A stretch of 64,000 nucleotides of DNA from Mycoplasma tullyi (GCF_014068355.1 NZ_CP059674.1:372001-436000), one strand, 5' to 3'; numbered from the stretch's first letter, positions 1 to 10,096 are shown. Notes: generated by a model not told the origin, from the sequence alone. Program-made: numbers and translations.

Positions 1-2
1 TA

Positions 3-1472
3 TCAGATGCTTTAAGTAGTTACAAATCAGATTTATTAGGTAATAGTCAATATTCAGCACCATTAACTTTTGAAAGAAATAACAAAGTTATTTTTGTAAT
101 TAAAAACTTTAATTACTTAGAAAATCGTGCTCAAAATAGTCCTTCAAAATTAGTTATTCTTGATTTAGATACTTTAAAAACAAGAACAGTTGACTTACCA
201 TTAGTTGGACCAGACCGAAATGGTCGAAGATGAGTAGATAACTTCTATTTTGATGCTTCAGGTGATCTTTATGTTAAATTTGACAAAGATGATGCACTTG
301 ATGGTAATGTTTATCCAAGACACTTTAAACTTACTATTACTGATGAATTAAAAAATTATTTAGCTTCAACAACTCCTTCAAAACAAGAAGCGCTAAATTG
401 AGTTAATCGTATCAGAGGATATTCTGCAGTTTATTTAGAAGATGGTTCAGTTGGTAATTTACCAAAAGTTACAGATAACCATTCATTAAAAGTTCAATTA
501 TTAAGTGATTTAAGCACGATTAAAGCTCAAATTGAAAATGGCACGGATGTAAATTACGCATCGACAATCACAAAAATTAAAAATCTTTATAAATCTTTCT
601 TAAGTCATAAGATTGTTTCATCTAATAAATTATTTGTTGATAAACAATTAAGTGAATACTACCAATTCTCAAAATCAAGATATGATGGAGAATCATTTAG
701 AGGGTTAACCAACTTTAATGTAATCCAAAATCCAGATGATATCTTCTCAAGAAATGATTCTATCTTATATGATGTTTATTATTCTGAAACAAAGAATGGT
801 ACATTTAAAAAGATCAAATCTGATCAATACATTGATAATTTAACAATCTCTAAACAAGAGCAACCTAATCTTCAAGGATATTATTATGTAGTTGCTCATG
901 CTATCAACGATCCAAACAATTCAGTTAGATCAGATACTACTTACGTTGAATATGTAAGTAATACACAACGTCCAAAAGAAGAATATGCACTTCATCCAAT
1001 CTTAAGTGGATTAAAAGTTGGTTTTAATTATGGAACAACAGTTCAAACATCAAACATTCAACTAAATGTTATTCCAGGTGTTGAACAAATTAATAACCAA
1101 AAGATGTCTCATTTATATTTCAACTGATATAAATTGACATTACAAATCCCAGGATTTGCACTAAGTTTAAATAACTTCTCAAATGCAAGCTTTAAAGTTT
1201 ACTTTATTCCATTTAGTGATGTAAATGCTAAAAAGGTAGTTTGACAAAAAGAATTAACAACTACTGATTCTTATTTCAGAGACACTAATATCGATGTAGA
1301 TGCTAGAGAGCCTGGAATCTATTACTCAGAGCTTTCTTACACTTATAATAATCAAGATTACAAAGCATTCTCAGAAATTAGTACTATCTTTGGTGAATTA
1401 GATAATTACAAACAAACATTAACTAAGTTCTTTGATGATATGCACCAAGCAAATAAGAGCTATACTAATTAA
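3..1472 (+). CDS. C-terminal part of a large surface-type protein (partial)
   Basis: An open frame (code 4) enters from the left edge and ends at TAA 1470-1472, giving 489 residues of an incomplete protein. In-frame TGA codons at about 231, 399, 1126 and 1242 read as Trp. The first 100 residues look like beta-rich repeats (LVILDLDTLKTRTVDLPL, FYFDASGDLYVKF), as in propeller-type exported proteins. The rest is rich in Asn, Tyr and Ser with no visible membrane segment in this part. It has no Cys-rich motif and no recognisable catalytic motif. A strong terminator follows directly. I do not recognise the family; a surface or adhesin-associated protein is only an inference from composition. Confidence 0.75.
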
Positions 1473-1479
1473 AAAAAGC

Positions 1480-1511
1480 AAAAGATCTAACTTAAGTTAG
1501 ATCTTTTTTTG
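1480..1511 (+). terminator. Rho-independent terminator
   Basis: A perfect inverted repeat (AAAAGATCTAAC, loop TTAA, complement) is followed by a T run. It lies 8 bases after the stop of the preceding gene. Confidence 0.85.
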
Positions 1512-1570
1512 TTTAACTATTCGTAAACTTTATAGCTGACAAACTATTTTAGTTTTACAAGTTTACGTAA

Positions 1571-1605
1571 AAAAAAGAAATAATCAGACTATCTGCCTGA
1601 TTATT
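1571..1605 (-). terminator. Terminator of the minus-strand operon
   Basis: AATAATCAG (1579-1587) pairs with CTGATTATT (1597-1605). Read on the minus strand, the stem is followed by a T-rich run, so it terminates transcription coming from the gene at 1695-2318. Confidence 0.65.
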
Positions 1606-1694
1606 TAATGTAGTCGTTTTGACTGAATTATTCTTATTGATAGCTAAACACTTAAAAAAATACGTATTGAGAAAAATAAAAACGATCTGTTTAG

Positions 1695-2318
1695 TTAATT
1701 ATCAAAGAGTTTTAAATACTTGTTATGAATTTCTAAAGTTGGTATTTTGGTATCAGGTTCGTTGTAATTTTTATAGATATTAGTTCAGTTGTTTAAATAC
1801 TTATATCCACCATCTTTGTTTTGATATTGACCAAAGATTGAGTTATCAACTGCATCAGCATACCCTGTAGGTGATTTTGCAGTATTTTGTTTATAAATGT
1901 TATAGAAATCTTCGATTGCTGATGAGATGGAGTCTCCTGCTACACTACTAGCAATTCCTAGTTTTCATAAGCTAGTAGATAATTTAGGACTTTTAGTTTT
2001 TTTACTTCTAGACGATTTAACTTCAGCTGCAGCTGATTTTAATTCTTCTACATTTCCACCAGTTGCTGCAAAACCTGATAAACCAAAACCTAATTCATCA
2101 TCCATTCCACCAAGTATTTGATTCAAGGTACTTGAATTAAGATCAGGATCAGTTTTAACTTTTCTAGTTCTTGTTTTCTTAGCTGTTATACTTGTTGTAA
2201 CCTTAGCTTCACTAGCTAAAGGCACAACACCAGAAAGTTCTTCACTAGTTGTTTTGACTGATCTTTTTCTTGTAGTAGTTTTCTTACTACTAGTAGTTGA
2301 TGATGCTTTTCTTGGCAT
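1695..2318 (-). CDS. Unknown protein with basic Ser/Thr/Lys-rich N-terminus
   Basis: 207 residues from ATG 2318 to TAA 1695-1697; TGA at 1965-1967 reads as Trp. Residues 1-55 are rich in Lys, Arg, Ser and Thr (SSKKTTTRKRS, KKTRTRKVK) and look disordered, possibly able to bind nucleic acid or an acidic partner. The middle contains a Gly-rich stretch (GFGLSGFAATGG). The C-terminal 90 residues are more globular, with several Tyr and Asn. No signal peptide or membrane segment is seen. It starts 9 bases after the stop of the 95-residue gene upstream, so the two are probably cotranscribed. Function not recognised. Confidence 0.7.
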
Positions 2319-2327
2319 AATTAATTA

Positions 2328-2615
2328 TTAAAATCCTGCATAAATTGCAGAAGCATAAGGGCTTAAAAACGAATAACGCGCTCTTGTGCTTGCAAAACTT
2401 GAATAAACAGGTTTTGCTGGTGGTTGATTAGACACTTCAACGAAATAGCCATTTGGATCTGGTTGGTTTTTAATATCGTTAACGATATTACTGATCGTAA
2501 CAGCTGTTTTGCTAATTGATCCTAGAAACATCTGACCAATAATTGTTCCAGTAGCTAAAGCGTTAGCAAACCCACCATGAAGTTTGTTTTTATCACTTGT
2601 AGTTAATTTCTTCAT
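2328..2615 (-). CDS. Small protein with a double-glycine-like N-terminus
   Basis: 95 residues from ATG 2615, preceded by a strong GGAGGAG ribosome-binding site, which supports expression. The N-terminus MKKLTTSDKNKLHGG has the spacing of a class II bacteriocin or peptide-pheromone leader: hydrophobic Leu, charged residues, then Leu and Gly-Gly. It is followed by a small, Gly/Ala/Ile-rich hydrophobic segment at about 16-45 (FANALATGTIIGQMFLGSIS). The C-terminal half is Pro, Ser and Tyr rich. No immunity protein or C39-peptidase ABC transporter is adjacent. It is the first gene of a two-gene unit with 1695-2318. Function is unknown; the leader resemblance is an inference. Confidence 0.65.
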   Translation of the reverse strand: MKKLTTSDKNKLHGGFANALATGTIIGQMFLGSISKTAVTISNIVNDIKNQPDPNGYFVEVSNQPPAKPVYSSFASTRARYSFLSPYASAIYAGF

Positions 2616-2662
2616 TATCTCCTCCGTTAAAGCTATGTCTTTTTAACTTAAAAGATAGAAAT

Positions 2663-2685
2663 AAATTTAATTATTAATTAAATTT
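2663..2685. promoter_or_regulatory. 23-bp AT palindrome upstream of the small-protein gene
   Basis: AAATTTAATTA and its exact complement are separated by one T. It lies about 50 bases upstream of the ATG at 2615 on the minus strand, in the promoter region. It could be an operator; being pure AT, it could also be chance. Confidence 0.3.
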
Positions 2686-2732
2686 TCAATTGTTCTTGAT
2701 ATTAATTGATCTTGAAGATTTTTCAAAATATA

Positions 2733-2769
2733 AAAAAGATGAACTCTTATTTAAGTTCATCTTTTTTTA
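2733..2769 (-). terminator. Terminator downstream of arcA
   Basis: AAAGATGAACT and AGTTCATCTTT form a stem flanked by A and T runs on both sides, so it can act in either direction. It lies 27 bases beyond the arcA stop on the minus strand. Confidence 0.8.
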
Positions 2770-2795
2770 ATGAATATCTTTTAATTAAACTATTA

Positions 2796-4007
2796 CTATT
2801 TCTCAATCGGATCTCGATATAATGGCATACTCATACATCTAGCACTACCCATTCCTAATGATAATTGGTCACCATTTCAACTTAAGACCTTTATACCAGC
2901 ATCTTTTAGTGCTTGGTTGGTTTTGTAATTACGATCATATCCGACCACCACACCTGGTTGGATTACTAAAAAGTTAGTAGCATCAAAGTTGGTTTCAATA
3001 TCAATCTCAATCTGAGTTGAATCTTCACCAGCAACTGGTATTACAGTTGCTTGTTTACTAATTACCATTGATAAGAATTCTTCTAAAGATTGATTTAACT
3101 CTTTTCATAACAAAGTTTCATTGGTTAAATCAATCTCTCAGATCTTTAATACTCCCATCATATTAGGTGAGTATAAGAACTTATCATAATCTAGCATTGT
3201 TAATCAAGTATCTAGATGCATTAAGTTACTCATCTTAGGAACATTGATTGCATAGATCTTTTCAAAGCTAGTTTCATCATTAGCTTTTAGTTTTTGTGCT
3301 AATGAATCAATTGCTTTTTTCTCAGTTCGTTCTGATACTCCAATTACTAAGGTTTTATCATCATAAACGAATAGATCTCCACCTTCAATACTGTATTCAT
3401 CATTTCGTGAATAATATTTAGGGGTGTTTTTATATTCTGGGTGGTGTGAGAAGATAAAATCTGCAAAGATTGTTTCACGTTTTCTAGTCGGATGAAACAT
3501 TGAATGTAAAGTTATGCCTTTACCAATACTAGCAAATGGATCTCTAGTAAAATACAGATTTGGCATTGGATCAGCAATTAATTCGATTTCAGATTCTATA
3601 TCAACTTCCTTAGCCAAAATCCCCGACATCATTTTGCGAATCATCTCTTGTGGGTTGGTTGATAAAGTTTTTAGATAACTATAAACTTTAGGGCGGTTAA
3701 TTTCAGATAAAATGGGAATACATTCATCTAACCAACGGTTAATGAATTCTTCTTTTATTTCATTAGATGACGCTTCAAAAGTTTGCGCTGTTAAATCTGA
3801 CAACTGCACACATTCTACACCTTGATCTTCTAATAACTTAATAAATGCTTCATGTTCTTGTCTAGCCTTAACTGGATTTAGTAAAGAACTAAACAATAGT
3901 TCATCCAATCTTTGAGGAGTTACATAATCTAGTTCTTTATCTGGGGTGTGAACTAATACCTTTCTTAGTCTTCCAATTTCACTATAAACTCTTATTTTAT
4001 TAAACAT
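2796..4007 (-). CDS. arcA: Arginine deiminase
   Basis: Hydrolyses L-arginine to citrulline and ammonia, the first step of the arginine dihydrolase pathway, in the cytoplasm. The protein is 403 residues, close to the usual 405-410. The N-terminal LRKVLVHTPDKELDYVTP block, FTRDPF (substrate Asp), EGGD, MHLDTWLTMLD (His) and the C-terminal catalytic Cys in GSARCMSMPL are all present, so the enzyme looks intact. TGA codons within it (3201-3203 and 2874-2876 among them) are Trp. ATG 4007 follows a textbook AAGGAGG site. No ornithine carbamoyltransferase or carbamate kinase gene lies in the window, so it may work alone as an ammonia producer or arginine depleter. Confidence 0.95.
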
Positions 4008-4072
4008 AAACCTCCTTAATTAATTGTTATTGTTATGATCGTTAGATCATTAATTTAGTAAACTAAACCTTA

Positions 4073-5059
4073 TTATTCTTTAAGTAAGTAGTCAGTAGCT
4101 CTTACATAAGGATTGATAGTGTCATTGATATGTTTGATTGCTACTGTAGCTTCATACATTCCTGAGATGATCAGATTAGGACGTTTGCTAAAATTACTAG
4201 CTAACCCAATTGCATAGATATTTTTATCTGATGTTTGGTGGTGATGATTGATCACAAAATTGTTATTCATATCTTGTTCAAGATGATTAAAACAATCAAG
4301 TGATTTTAAAGGTTTTAAACCATATTGAACGATTAGATAATCAAAGTTTAATTTAGTTAATTCACCAGTTTGATTGTGTTTAAAACTAATCTGATTATCT
4401 TTGATTAGTTCGATCGTTTGATCTAAATATTGGTTAATTGGTTTTTTATTGATTAGATCAACTAAAGCTTGTGAAGCACGGTATTTTTCTTTACGGTGAA
4501 TGATTGATAAAGATTTAGCAATCTTTAAATCAGACACTTGATGAATCAATTCAACAGCACTATCACCCCCACCTAAAAAACACAGATCTTTGTTTTCATA
4601 TTGTTTTAGATCTTTGATTTGATAGTGAATACGATCAAGATCCTGATCTTGAATTAATTCCTCTTTTAATTTAATTGGTTCAAACCCACCATTACCAGTG
4701 GCTAGAACAATCTTTTTGGCTTTAACTACTTCATTGTTTGACAACTTTACTTCAAAAAGTAGTTCATCAGATAAATAGTTTTGCTCTCTAATCGTCGTAT
4801 TAAATAAATATTTAATTAACCCCTGGTTAATGTATGGTTTTTGTTGTTGGTATAACTGATCTATAAAATCTTTTGCTAAAACCCCATTAGCTGTGGGAAA
4901 ATCATAGATCTTTTTAAAGGGATAAATGTGTGCTGGTTGACCACCGATTTGATCAGTCATCTCAACAACAAGAGAACTTAATCCCTTCATAGCACCATAA
5001 CTAGCGCAATAAATTCCGCTAGTTCCAGCCCCTAAAACAATTAGGTCATAAATATTCAT
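4073..5059 (-). CDS. Ferredoxin/flavodoxin-NADP reductase-like flavoprotein
   Basis: 328 residues. An FAD-binding GAGTSG motif lies at the N-terminus (residues 9-14), followed by IGGQPAHIYPFKKIYDFP, which resembles YumC-type ferredoxin-NADP reductases. A second GGGDSAVE dinucleotide motif is near residue 163, and an FAD-contacting segment (NIYAIGLAS) near residue 280. The redox CxxC of true thioredoxin reductase is absent, which favours the TrxR-like FNR class. It probably moves electrons from NADPH to a flavodoxin or ferredoxin. It diverges from the coiled-coil gene at 5122 and lies upstream of arcA on the same strand, 65 bases apart. Confidence 0.85.
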   Translation of the reverse strand: MNIYDLIVLGAGTSGIYCASYGAMKGLSSLVVEMTDQIGGQPAHIYPFKKIYDFPTANGVLAKDFIDQLYQQQKPYINQGLIKYLFNTTIREQNYLSDELLFEVKLSNNEVVKAKKIVLATGNGGFEPIKLKEELIQDQDLDRIHYQIKDLKQYENKDLCFLGGGDSAVELIHQVSDLKIAKSLSIIHRKEKYRASQALVDLINKKPINQYLDQTIELIKDNQISFKHNQTGELTKLNFDYLIVQYGLKPLKSLDCFNHLEQDMNNNFVINHHHQTSDKNIYAIGLASNFSKRPNLIISGMYEATVAIKHINDTINPYVRATDYLLKE

Positions 5060-5075
5060 TTATTTTTAAATATAC

Positions 5076-5081
5076 TATAAT
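5076..5081 (+). promoter_or_regulatory. -10 box for the coiled-coil gene
   Basis: A perfect TATAAT lies 40 bases upstream of the ATG at 5122, in the short divergent spacer with the reductase gene. Confidence 0.45.
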
Positions 5082-5121
5082 AATTTAGATATTTATATTT
5101 TATATAAAATTTTAGTTTTTG

Positions 5122-6813
5122 ATGTCTAATACTGATAAAGTTTTTAGTTTTGACGAAAGTTCAAAAGAACAAATTCTTCAAGATTTTGATAATTACAAAG
5201 CTGAGTATTGTATCAGCACTTTTCTAGCTACTCACCCTCAAGCTTCTGAATATGATTTACGCGACTATCTAGAAAGCGCTAAAAGAAGCTATGTACGAGC
5301 TAAACGCAATAATATGAGCGATGAATTATGACTAGAACACTTACATAAATTCATTAAGGGATATAAACTAGTTGCCCCACTTCAAAGAGAATTAGATAAG
5401 TTAATTCTAAATAAAGACTTTACCAATCTAGAACTAGAAAAAGCTGAATTAGCAAAACAAAAAGCAGAGCTTGAAAAAGAACGTATTGCTTTCTTAAACG
5501 AACAAAATGAGTTTATTCAAAATGGTCGATCAAAACATTTTGATCATATTGTAACAACTTCTGAATACGAAGCGACTAAAAAAGAACTAGAACTAAAATA
5601 CTATAAAGAGATCGAAGCGATCAAAGAAAAACATCAAGAAGAACTTGTAAAAAACCAAGAAGAAACTAAAAAAATCTTTGATGAAGAGATCAATAACATC
5701 AAAGATTTTTATGATAAAAAACTAGAAAAAGTTTCAACTCACTACAACAAGTTAAAAGAAAAGCTAGCTGAATTAAAAGACGATAATAATAAGTTAATTA
5801 ATGAGATTTATGAAAGAGATCTTGCTAGTGAAAACCAAATCGCACTAAGAACTAAAGATTATTACGAAGAATTAGAAAAGATCAGAAAGATCTTAAGAAA
5901 TTATGAAGTACTATCTTTTGAATTAAAAACTAAGATCAAAGAAAAAGATTATTTACTAAACCAATTAAAATCAAAACTTAAACACAAAGACGATGAATTT
6001 AAAAAATTCATCAAAGATCAACCTGAGATCGTTAACCAACTAATTAACGACGGAATTAAACAAGGTGTTAAGGTTAAGTTTAATCAACTAGAATCTAAAC
6101 TAAAAGAACGCGTTAAACAGTATGAAGATACTGTTGGTCAAACTTATGAAAAACATAAGAATGAAGTTGATAAGATTCTAATTGCCAATGAAACCAAGGT
6201 TGAAGTGATGAAAAATGCACTACTTCAAGCAGAAGAAACTGCTAAACTAACCACCAACGAACTTGAACGCATTAAATCTGAGTATGATTTAGTAATCTAT
6301 ACTAATCGCGAACTTAATGAAGCAATTAAGATTGAACAAGAAAAAGCGAAAGAATTAGCGGCTAAAGTTGAAATCTTAACCGCTGAAAACAACGATCTAG
6401 ATAAATTAAATAACTTATTAGTTAAAAAATACAATGACAACGATCATTTATTGTCAGTATCTAAATCAATCTCTGAACAACTAGATAAGATTAATGCTTC
6501 ACAATTATCATTACAAAAAGTTTTACAAACTAGTGATGATGATAAAACTAACCAAAAGATCATCGATCTTAATAAAGCAATCGATCAAGTAAATTCAACC
6601 TATAAACAATCTAAGGGATTAAAAAACGAACCAATCCAATTACCTAAATCAACCCCAACCCAAGGTAAGATTATTGAATACATCGATGAAGATGATACTT
6701 TAGATTCTCAATGAGCTAGACAGTTCTCTGAAGCGACTAAAAGAATCAAAGAAAAAAAGCTAAATAAGAAAAAGAAAGCACTATTAGATAAAGAAATTAG
6801 TGAATTTAAATAA
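5122..6813 (+). CDS. Long coiled-coil protein, putative cytoskeletal
   Basis: 563 residues, start ATG 5122 and stop TAA 6811-6813; TGA at 5329-5331 and 6712-6714 is Trp. Residues 1-90 form a small globular head; about 95-470 is almost continuous heptad-like Lys/Glu/Leu coiled coil (LELEKAELAKQKAELEKERI). The tail is basic (KEKKLNKKKKALLDK). No membrane segment or signal peptide is visible. The position upstream of a second acidic coiled-coil protein and of topJ suggests a role in the terminal-organelle cytoskeleton, by analogy with M. pneumoniae HMW proteins. That is inference; I do not recognise a named orthologue. Confidence 0.85.
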
Positions 6814-6833
6814 TCGATATATTAAAATAATCT

Positions 6834-6912
6834 AGCCATTACAACAATTAACACGAACCATGTCAGGTCAGAAATGAAGCAGCATTAAGTATCTTAATTG
6901 TGTGTAATGGCT
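6834..6912 (+). ncRNA. ffs: 4.5S RNA of the signal recognition particle
   Basis: The core GAACCATGTCAGGTCAGAAA, followed by TGAAGCAGCA, is the conserved SRP helix 8 sequence (the Ffh site with its GNRA-type loop). The ends AGCCATTACA and TGTAATGGCT pair to close a hairpin of about 79 nt, followed by a short T run. It sits between two coding genes on the same strand and ends 55 bases before the next ATG. Confidence 0.95.
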
Positions 6913-6967
6913 TTTTAATTTATTAAAATATATTAATTAACCCTTCTAGTTAGAAGGTATATTAGCG

Positions 6968-9196
6968 ATGGATAATAACAACAATAATAAACGTAATCGG
7001 TTTTACTTTAATCAACGTCAACCAAACGAACGCTCAAGAATGAGTAGTCTTAGTGAATTTGATTTAGATATCATCAAAGAACTTGGTTTAGATGATGATG
7101 AACCTATTAATAGTGATAAGAAATCATCTTTAGATGATGATGTCAACTTCTTAGATGATGTCATCAATGATTATGATAATTGGGATAAAAAAGAAGTAAA
7201 ACAAACTAAAAAGCCCACTAAAGACGATTATACTGTTTTAACTGATCATCAAGATGATGATGACGATGAAGACGAAGATGATCTAAACTTTGAAATCCAC
7301 CGCTCAAAATACGTAAGTTCAAATACCACTAAAACTAAAGACAAACCGATTAATAATGATAAGACCCGCTTTGTTGGTCAAGATTTTTCAGATCAAGAAT
7401 TAATTCAAGCTTATACTAAGAACTTAAGTTCATACATCAATGATCATGATGATGAACAAGAGATTAAATCTAAGAAAGATGTTGCTCCAGTTCACAGTTT
7501 TAGTAGTAAAAAGATTGATGAATTAACCAATGAAAAAACTGACATAATCACTAAAACCACTCAAGAAGATGACGATGAGGATGACGAATACTTAATTACT
7601 AAAAATGATAGTGATTATAGTTTTGAATCAACTGATCAACCTGTAGAAGAACCTCAAGTTGATCTAACTGATCTACTAGATGATGATGAGTTGATTCAAG
7701 ATGAACCTTCAAGAGAACTGCCTTCAACAAACGAAGTGATGAACGCTAAGTTTGGTGAAGATGATTTAGAAAAAGAAGATTTAGATCTTAAAGAAGATAG
7801 TTCTAACGTTAAAGAGATCGATTCTGATCTAATTGATGATCAAGATAATCAGTTTACTAAAACTAGCTTACCAGAAGAATTAGTTACCAAAAAAACGATT
7901 AATCATGATGATCAATTAGAAGAGATTACTAATCAAGAGATCATTGATGCCACAACACCAGTTGATTTTGAACAGATTGAAAAAACTAATACGAAGATTC
8001 AAGCTAATGATAGTTCTGAAACAAGTAACAACTTGTCAGAACTAACACGATTAGCAATGAAAGATGTTCAAGAACATTATTTATCAAATATCTCTAAATT
8101 AGATCAATATAAAAAACAATTAGAAGAGCGATCTAAACAATTAGATGAACTTAATGAAAGTTTAGATCGTAGACAGATCGATATTGAACTAATTAGTAAT
8201 AATATCCAAGAAAGTATCAAGACCCATAAACAAGAGATGGATCTTGAAAAATTAAATCTTCAAAAAGAAAAAGAAGAGATTATTGCTAAAGCTAATACAC
8301 AAGCAGAAGCCATCATCAAGCAAGCTTATGAGCAAGCTAATCAATATCAAGAATTAATCGAGAAACAACAAGCAGAACAAAAACAAGAAGTTGAAAAACA
8401 ACAACTAATTCAACTTCAAGAAGGGTTTGATCATAAGATCAAACAACTTGCTACTAAGATTAGTCATCAACTTGAAAATAAACTAGTTAAAAAAGATCAG
8501 ATCTTTACGCAATTGTTATCCCAAATTAAGGTGATGGCTGAAACCACTCATGCTAATCAATTAAGAATTAATGAGTTGTTCTTAGCTGTTAATAATAAAG
8601 ATAAAGAAATACTTAATCTTAAACGCGATATTGCGATTTTAAAAGCTAGTTCGGATTCATTAATTAATGTTAAAACTGAACAAACTAGAGAAGTTGCTAA
8701 AAAACACTACCAAGATTTTGAATTGGATAATTCATTTAAAGATCCTTATCTAGAACAAAAACTTAATAGTTTAACAAGAGATTATTTAAATCTCTCAAAT
8801 GAAGTGATTTATGAACCTGATCTAGAAGAATCAGATCCTTCAACTAAAAAGATCTTCAAGACTTTTAATCTATCTGATTTAAATCAATCTCTTGAAGAAG
8901 ATAAGAAGATTCTAGCTTCAATTAACCAACATTTCGAACGACCAATTCAGATTACTAAATCTGATAAGAGATTATCTAAAGAAAAAGTTCATAAACCAAG
9001 TATTATTAAAAGAAGTCAAAAACCAGTTGTTTATGATGATGAACTAGATGATTTTAGTTTAGGTTTACTAGATAACGATTTTAATGCTGAATACAAGAGT
9101 GTTACTAAAAAATACCCAGAACAAAAGAAATCAAGTAGTTCGAATAAAAAACTAACAACTAAAAAAGTTCAATTAGTTTTTGATTCGGATAATTAG
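6968..9196 (+). CDS. Acidic protein with central coiled coil, putative cytadherence accessory
   Basis: 742 residues. Residues 1-350 are highly acidic (runs of Asp and Glu such as DDDDDEDEDD) and probably disordered. About 355-570 is coiled coil (LEKLNLQKEKEEIIAKANTQ). The C-terminal 170 residues are mixed with short basic patches. There is no signal peptide. The acidic-plus-coiled-coil build resembles HMW-type cytoskeletal proteins of M. pneumoniae, but I see no EAGR box and cannot name an orthologue. It is flanked by 4.5S RNA and a terminator, so it is probably transcribed as its own unit. Confidence 0.85.
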   Translation: MDNNNNNKRNRFYFNQRQPNERSRMSSLSEFDLDIIKELGLDDDEPINSDKKSSLDDDVNFLDDVINDYDNWDKKEVKQTKKPTKDDYTVLTDHQDDDDDEDEDDLNFEIHRSKYVSSNTTKTKDKPINNDKTRFVGQDFSDQELIQAYTKNLSSYINDHDDEQEIKSKKDVAPVHSFSSKKIDELTNEKTDIITKTTQEDDDEDDEYLITKNDSDYSFESTDQPVEEPQVDLTDLLDDDELIQDEPSRELPSTNEVMNAKFGEDDLEKEDLDLKEDSSNVKEIDSDLIDDQDNQFTKTSLPEELVTKKTINHDDQLEEITNQEIIDATTPVDFEQIEKTNTKIQANDSSETSNNLSELTRLAMKDVQEHYLSNISKLDQYKKQLEERSKQLDELNESLDRRQIDIELISNNIQESIKTHKQEMDLEKLNLQKEKEEIIAKANTQAEAIIKQAYEQANQYQELIEKQQAEQKQEVEKQQLIQLQEGFDHKIKQLATKISHQLENKLVKKDQIFTQLLSQIKVMAETTHANQLRINELFLAVNNKDKEILNLKRDIAILKASSDSLINVKTEQTREVAKKHYQDFELDNSFKDPYLEQKLNSLTRDYLNLSNEVIYEPDLEESDPSTKKIFKTFNLSDLNQSLEEDKKILASINQHFERPIQITKSDKRLSKEKVHKPSIIKRSQKPVVYDDELDDFSLGLLDNDFNAEYKSVTKKYPEQKKSSSSNKKLTTKKVQLVFDSDN

Positions 9197-9221
9197 ACTT
9201 TTGTCTAACTAACATACTGGT

Positions 9222-9254
9222 AAACATTTGCATTAAGTTAATGCAAATGTTTTA
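9222..9254 (+). terminator. Terminator after the acidic coiled-coil gene
   Basis: AAACATTTGCATTAA and its perfect complement are separated by a single base, with a short TTTT at the end. The 15-bp symmetry is unusually long. Confidence 0.7.
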
Positions 9255-9268
9255 AATAGCTAACAATA

Positions 9269-10057
9269 ATGCCAAGATTAACTAATCCGCTTTTAACGCA
9301 TGAACTAACGAACAAAAAGCATAAGTATAATGCGATCTTTGTTCATGGTTTTAGTTCATCTCATAATAAACATTCTGAGATCTTTAAAAGATTAAATGAT
9401 GAATTAGTTAATTATTATACTTTTGATTTGCCAGGACACGGGCAAAACCAACTAGAAGAAAAACCAGAACTTAAATTAGACTATTTTGCTGATCTAGTTG
9501 TTGATTTTATTAATCAAAAACAACTAGATAATGTGATCTTAATTGGACATTCGATGGGTGGAGGAATCTGTAGTATTGTTAACTATCTAATCCCCCAAAA
9601 GATTAAGGCACTAATTCTAGAAGCTCCCCTAAATCCGACCATCTTTACCTTTGATAAGAAACGAATCTTTGATTCGTTTAAATCTTTTGGCAAATCAACC
9701 TTTTTAGACGTTTTAAAAAAAGAAGACGAATTCAACGATCAGATCTCTTTAGTTGGTTGGATCAAAAAGATTTATAAAACCAACAAGGACAAGATCCCGT
9801 TGTTATTAAACCTGATCTCGTTAAAATCTAAGAATTTACTAGATAATGCTTATAAAACTCTAAATAATAAGCCAGTTTTATTAATCTTTGGTGAAAATGA
9901 TGTCGTGATTCCACCAACTAAAACAATTAAGTATGTCAGTCAATACACCAACTGTTTAACAACTAGAATCGTTGATGAAGCAGCCCACCTACCCCATTCA
10001 ATCAACAAAGAGTTGTACTATTATTTTGTTAAAGATTTTATCTTAAAATTAAATTAA
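9269..10057 (+). CDS. Alpha/beta hydrolase (lysophospholipase or esterase-like)
   Basis: 262 residues with a complete hydrolase fold signature: oxyanion-hole segment VHGFSSS near residue 26, nucleophile elbow GHSMGG (Ser about 95), acid residue in FGENDVV about residue 213 and catalytic His in AAHLPH about residue 240. Cytoplasmic, with no signal peptide. The substrate cannot be read from the sequence; mycoplasma members of this family are annotated as esterases or lipases. ATG 9269 is the only sensible start, directly after the upstream terminator. Confidence 0.88.
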   Translation: MPRLTNPLLTHELTNKKHKYNAIFVHGFSSSHNKHSEIFKRLNDELVNYYTFDLPGHGQNQLEEKPELKLDYFADLVVDFINQKQLDNVILIGHSMGGGICSIVNYLIPQKIKALILEAPLNPTIFTFDKKRIFDSFKSFGKSTFLDVLKKEDEFNDQISLVGWIKKIYKTNKDKIPLLLNLISLKSKNLLDNAYKTLNNKPVLLIFGENDVVIPPTKTIKYVSQYTNCLTTRIVDEAAHLPHSINKELYYYFVKDFILKLN

Positions 10058-10090
10058 ATAATATTAAAATCTACTTATATTTAGATTAGT

Positions 10091-10096
10091 TATAAT
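10091..10096 (+). promoter_or_regulatory. -10 box upstream of topJ
   Basis: A perfect TATAAT lies 48 bases before the topJ ATG. No CIRCE element is visible here, unlike upstream of lon. Confidence 0.5.

Noticed and set aside
1927-2121. Plus-strand open frame over the minus-strand unknown gene
   Set aside because: It is a shadow of the minus-strand gene at 1695-2318, which has a coherent start and neighbour.
2796-4007. arcA looking like two broken pieces
   Set aside because: The break is TGA, which is Trp in this code; catalytic blocks continue across it. The same holds for hrcA, dxs, pcrA, lon, pheT and other genes with in-frame TGA.
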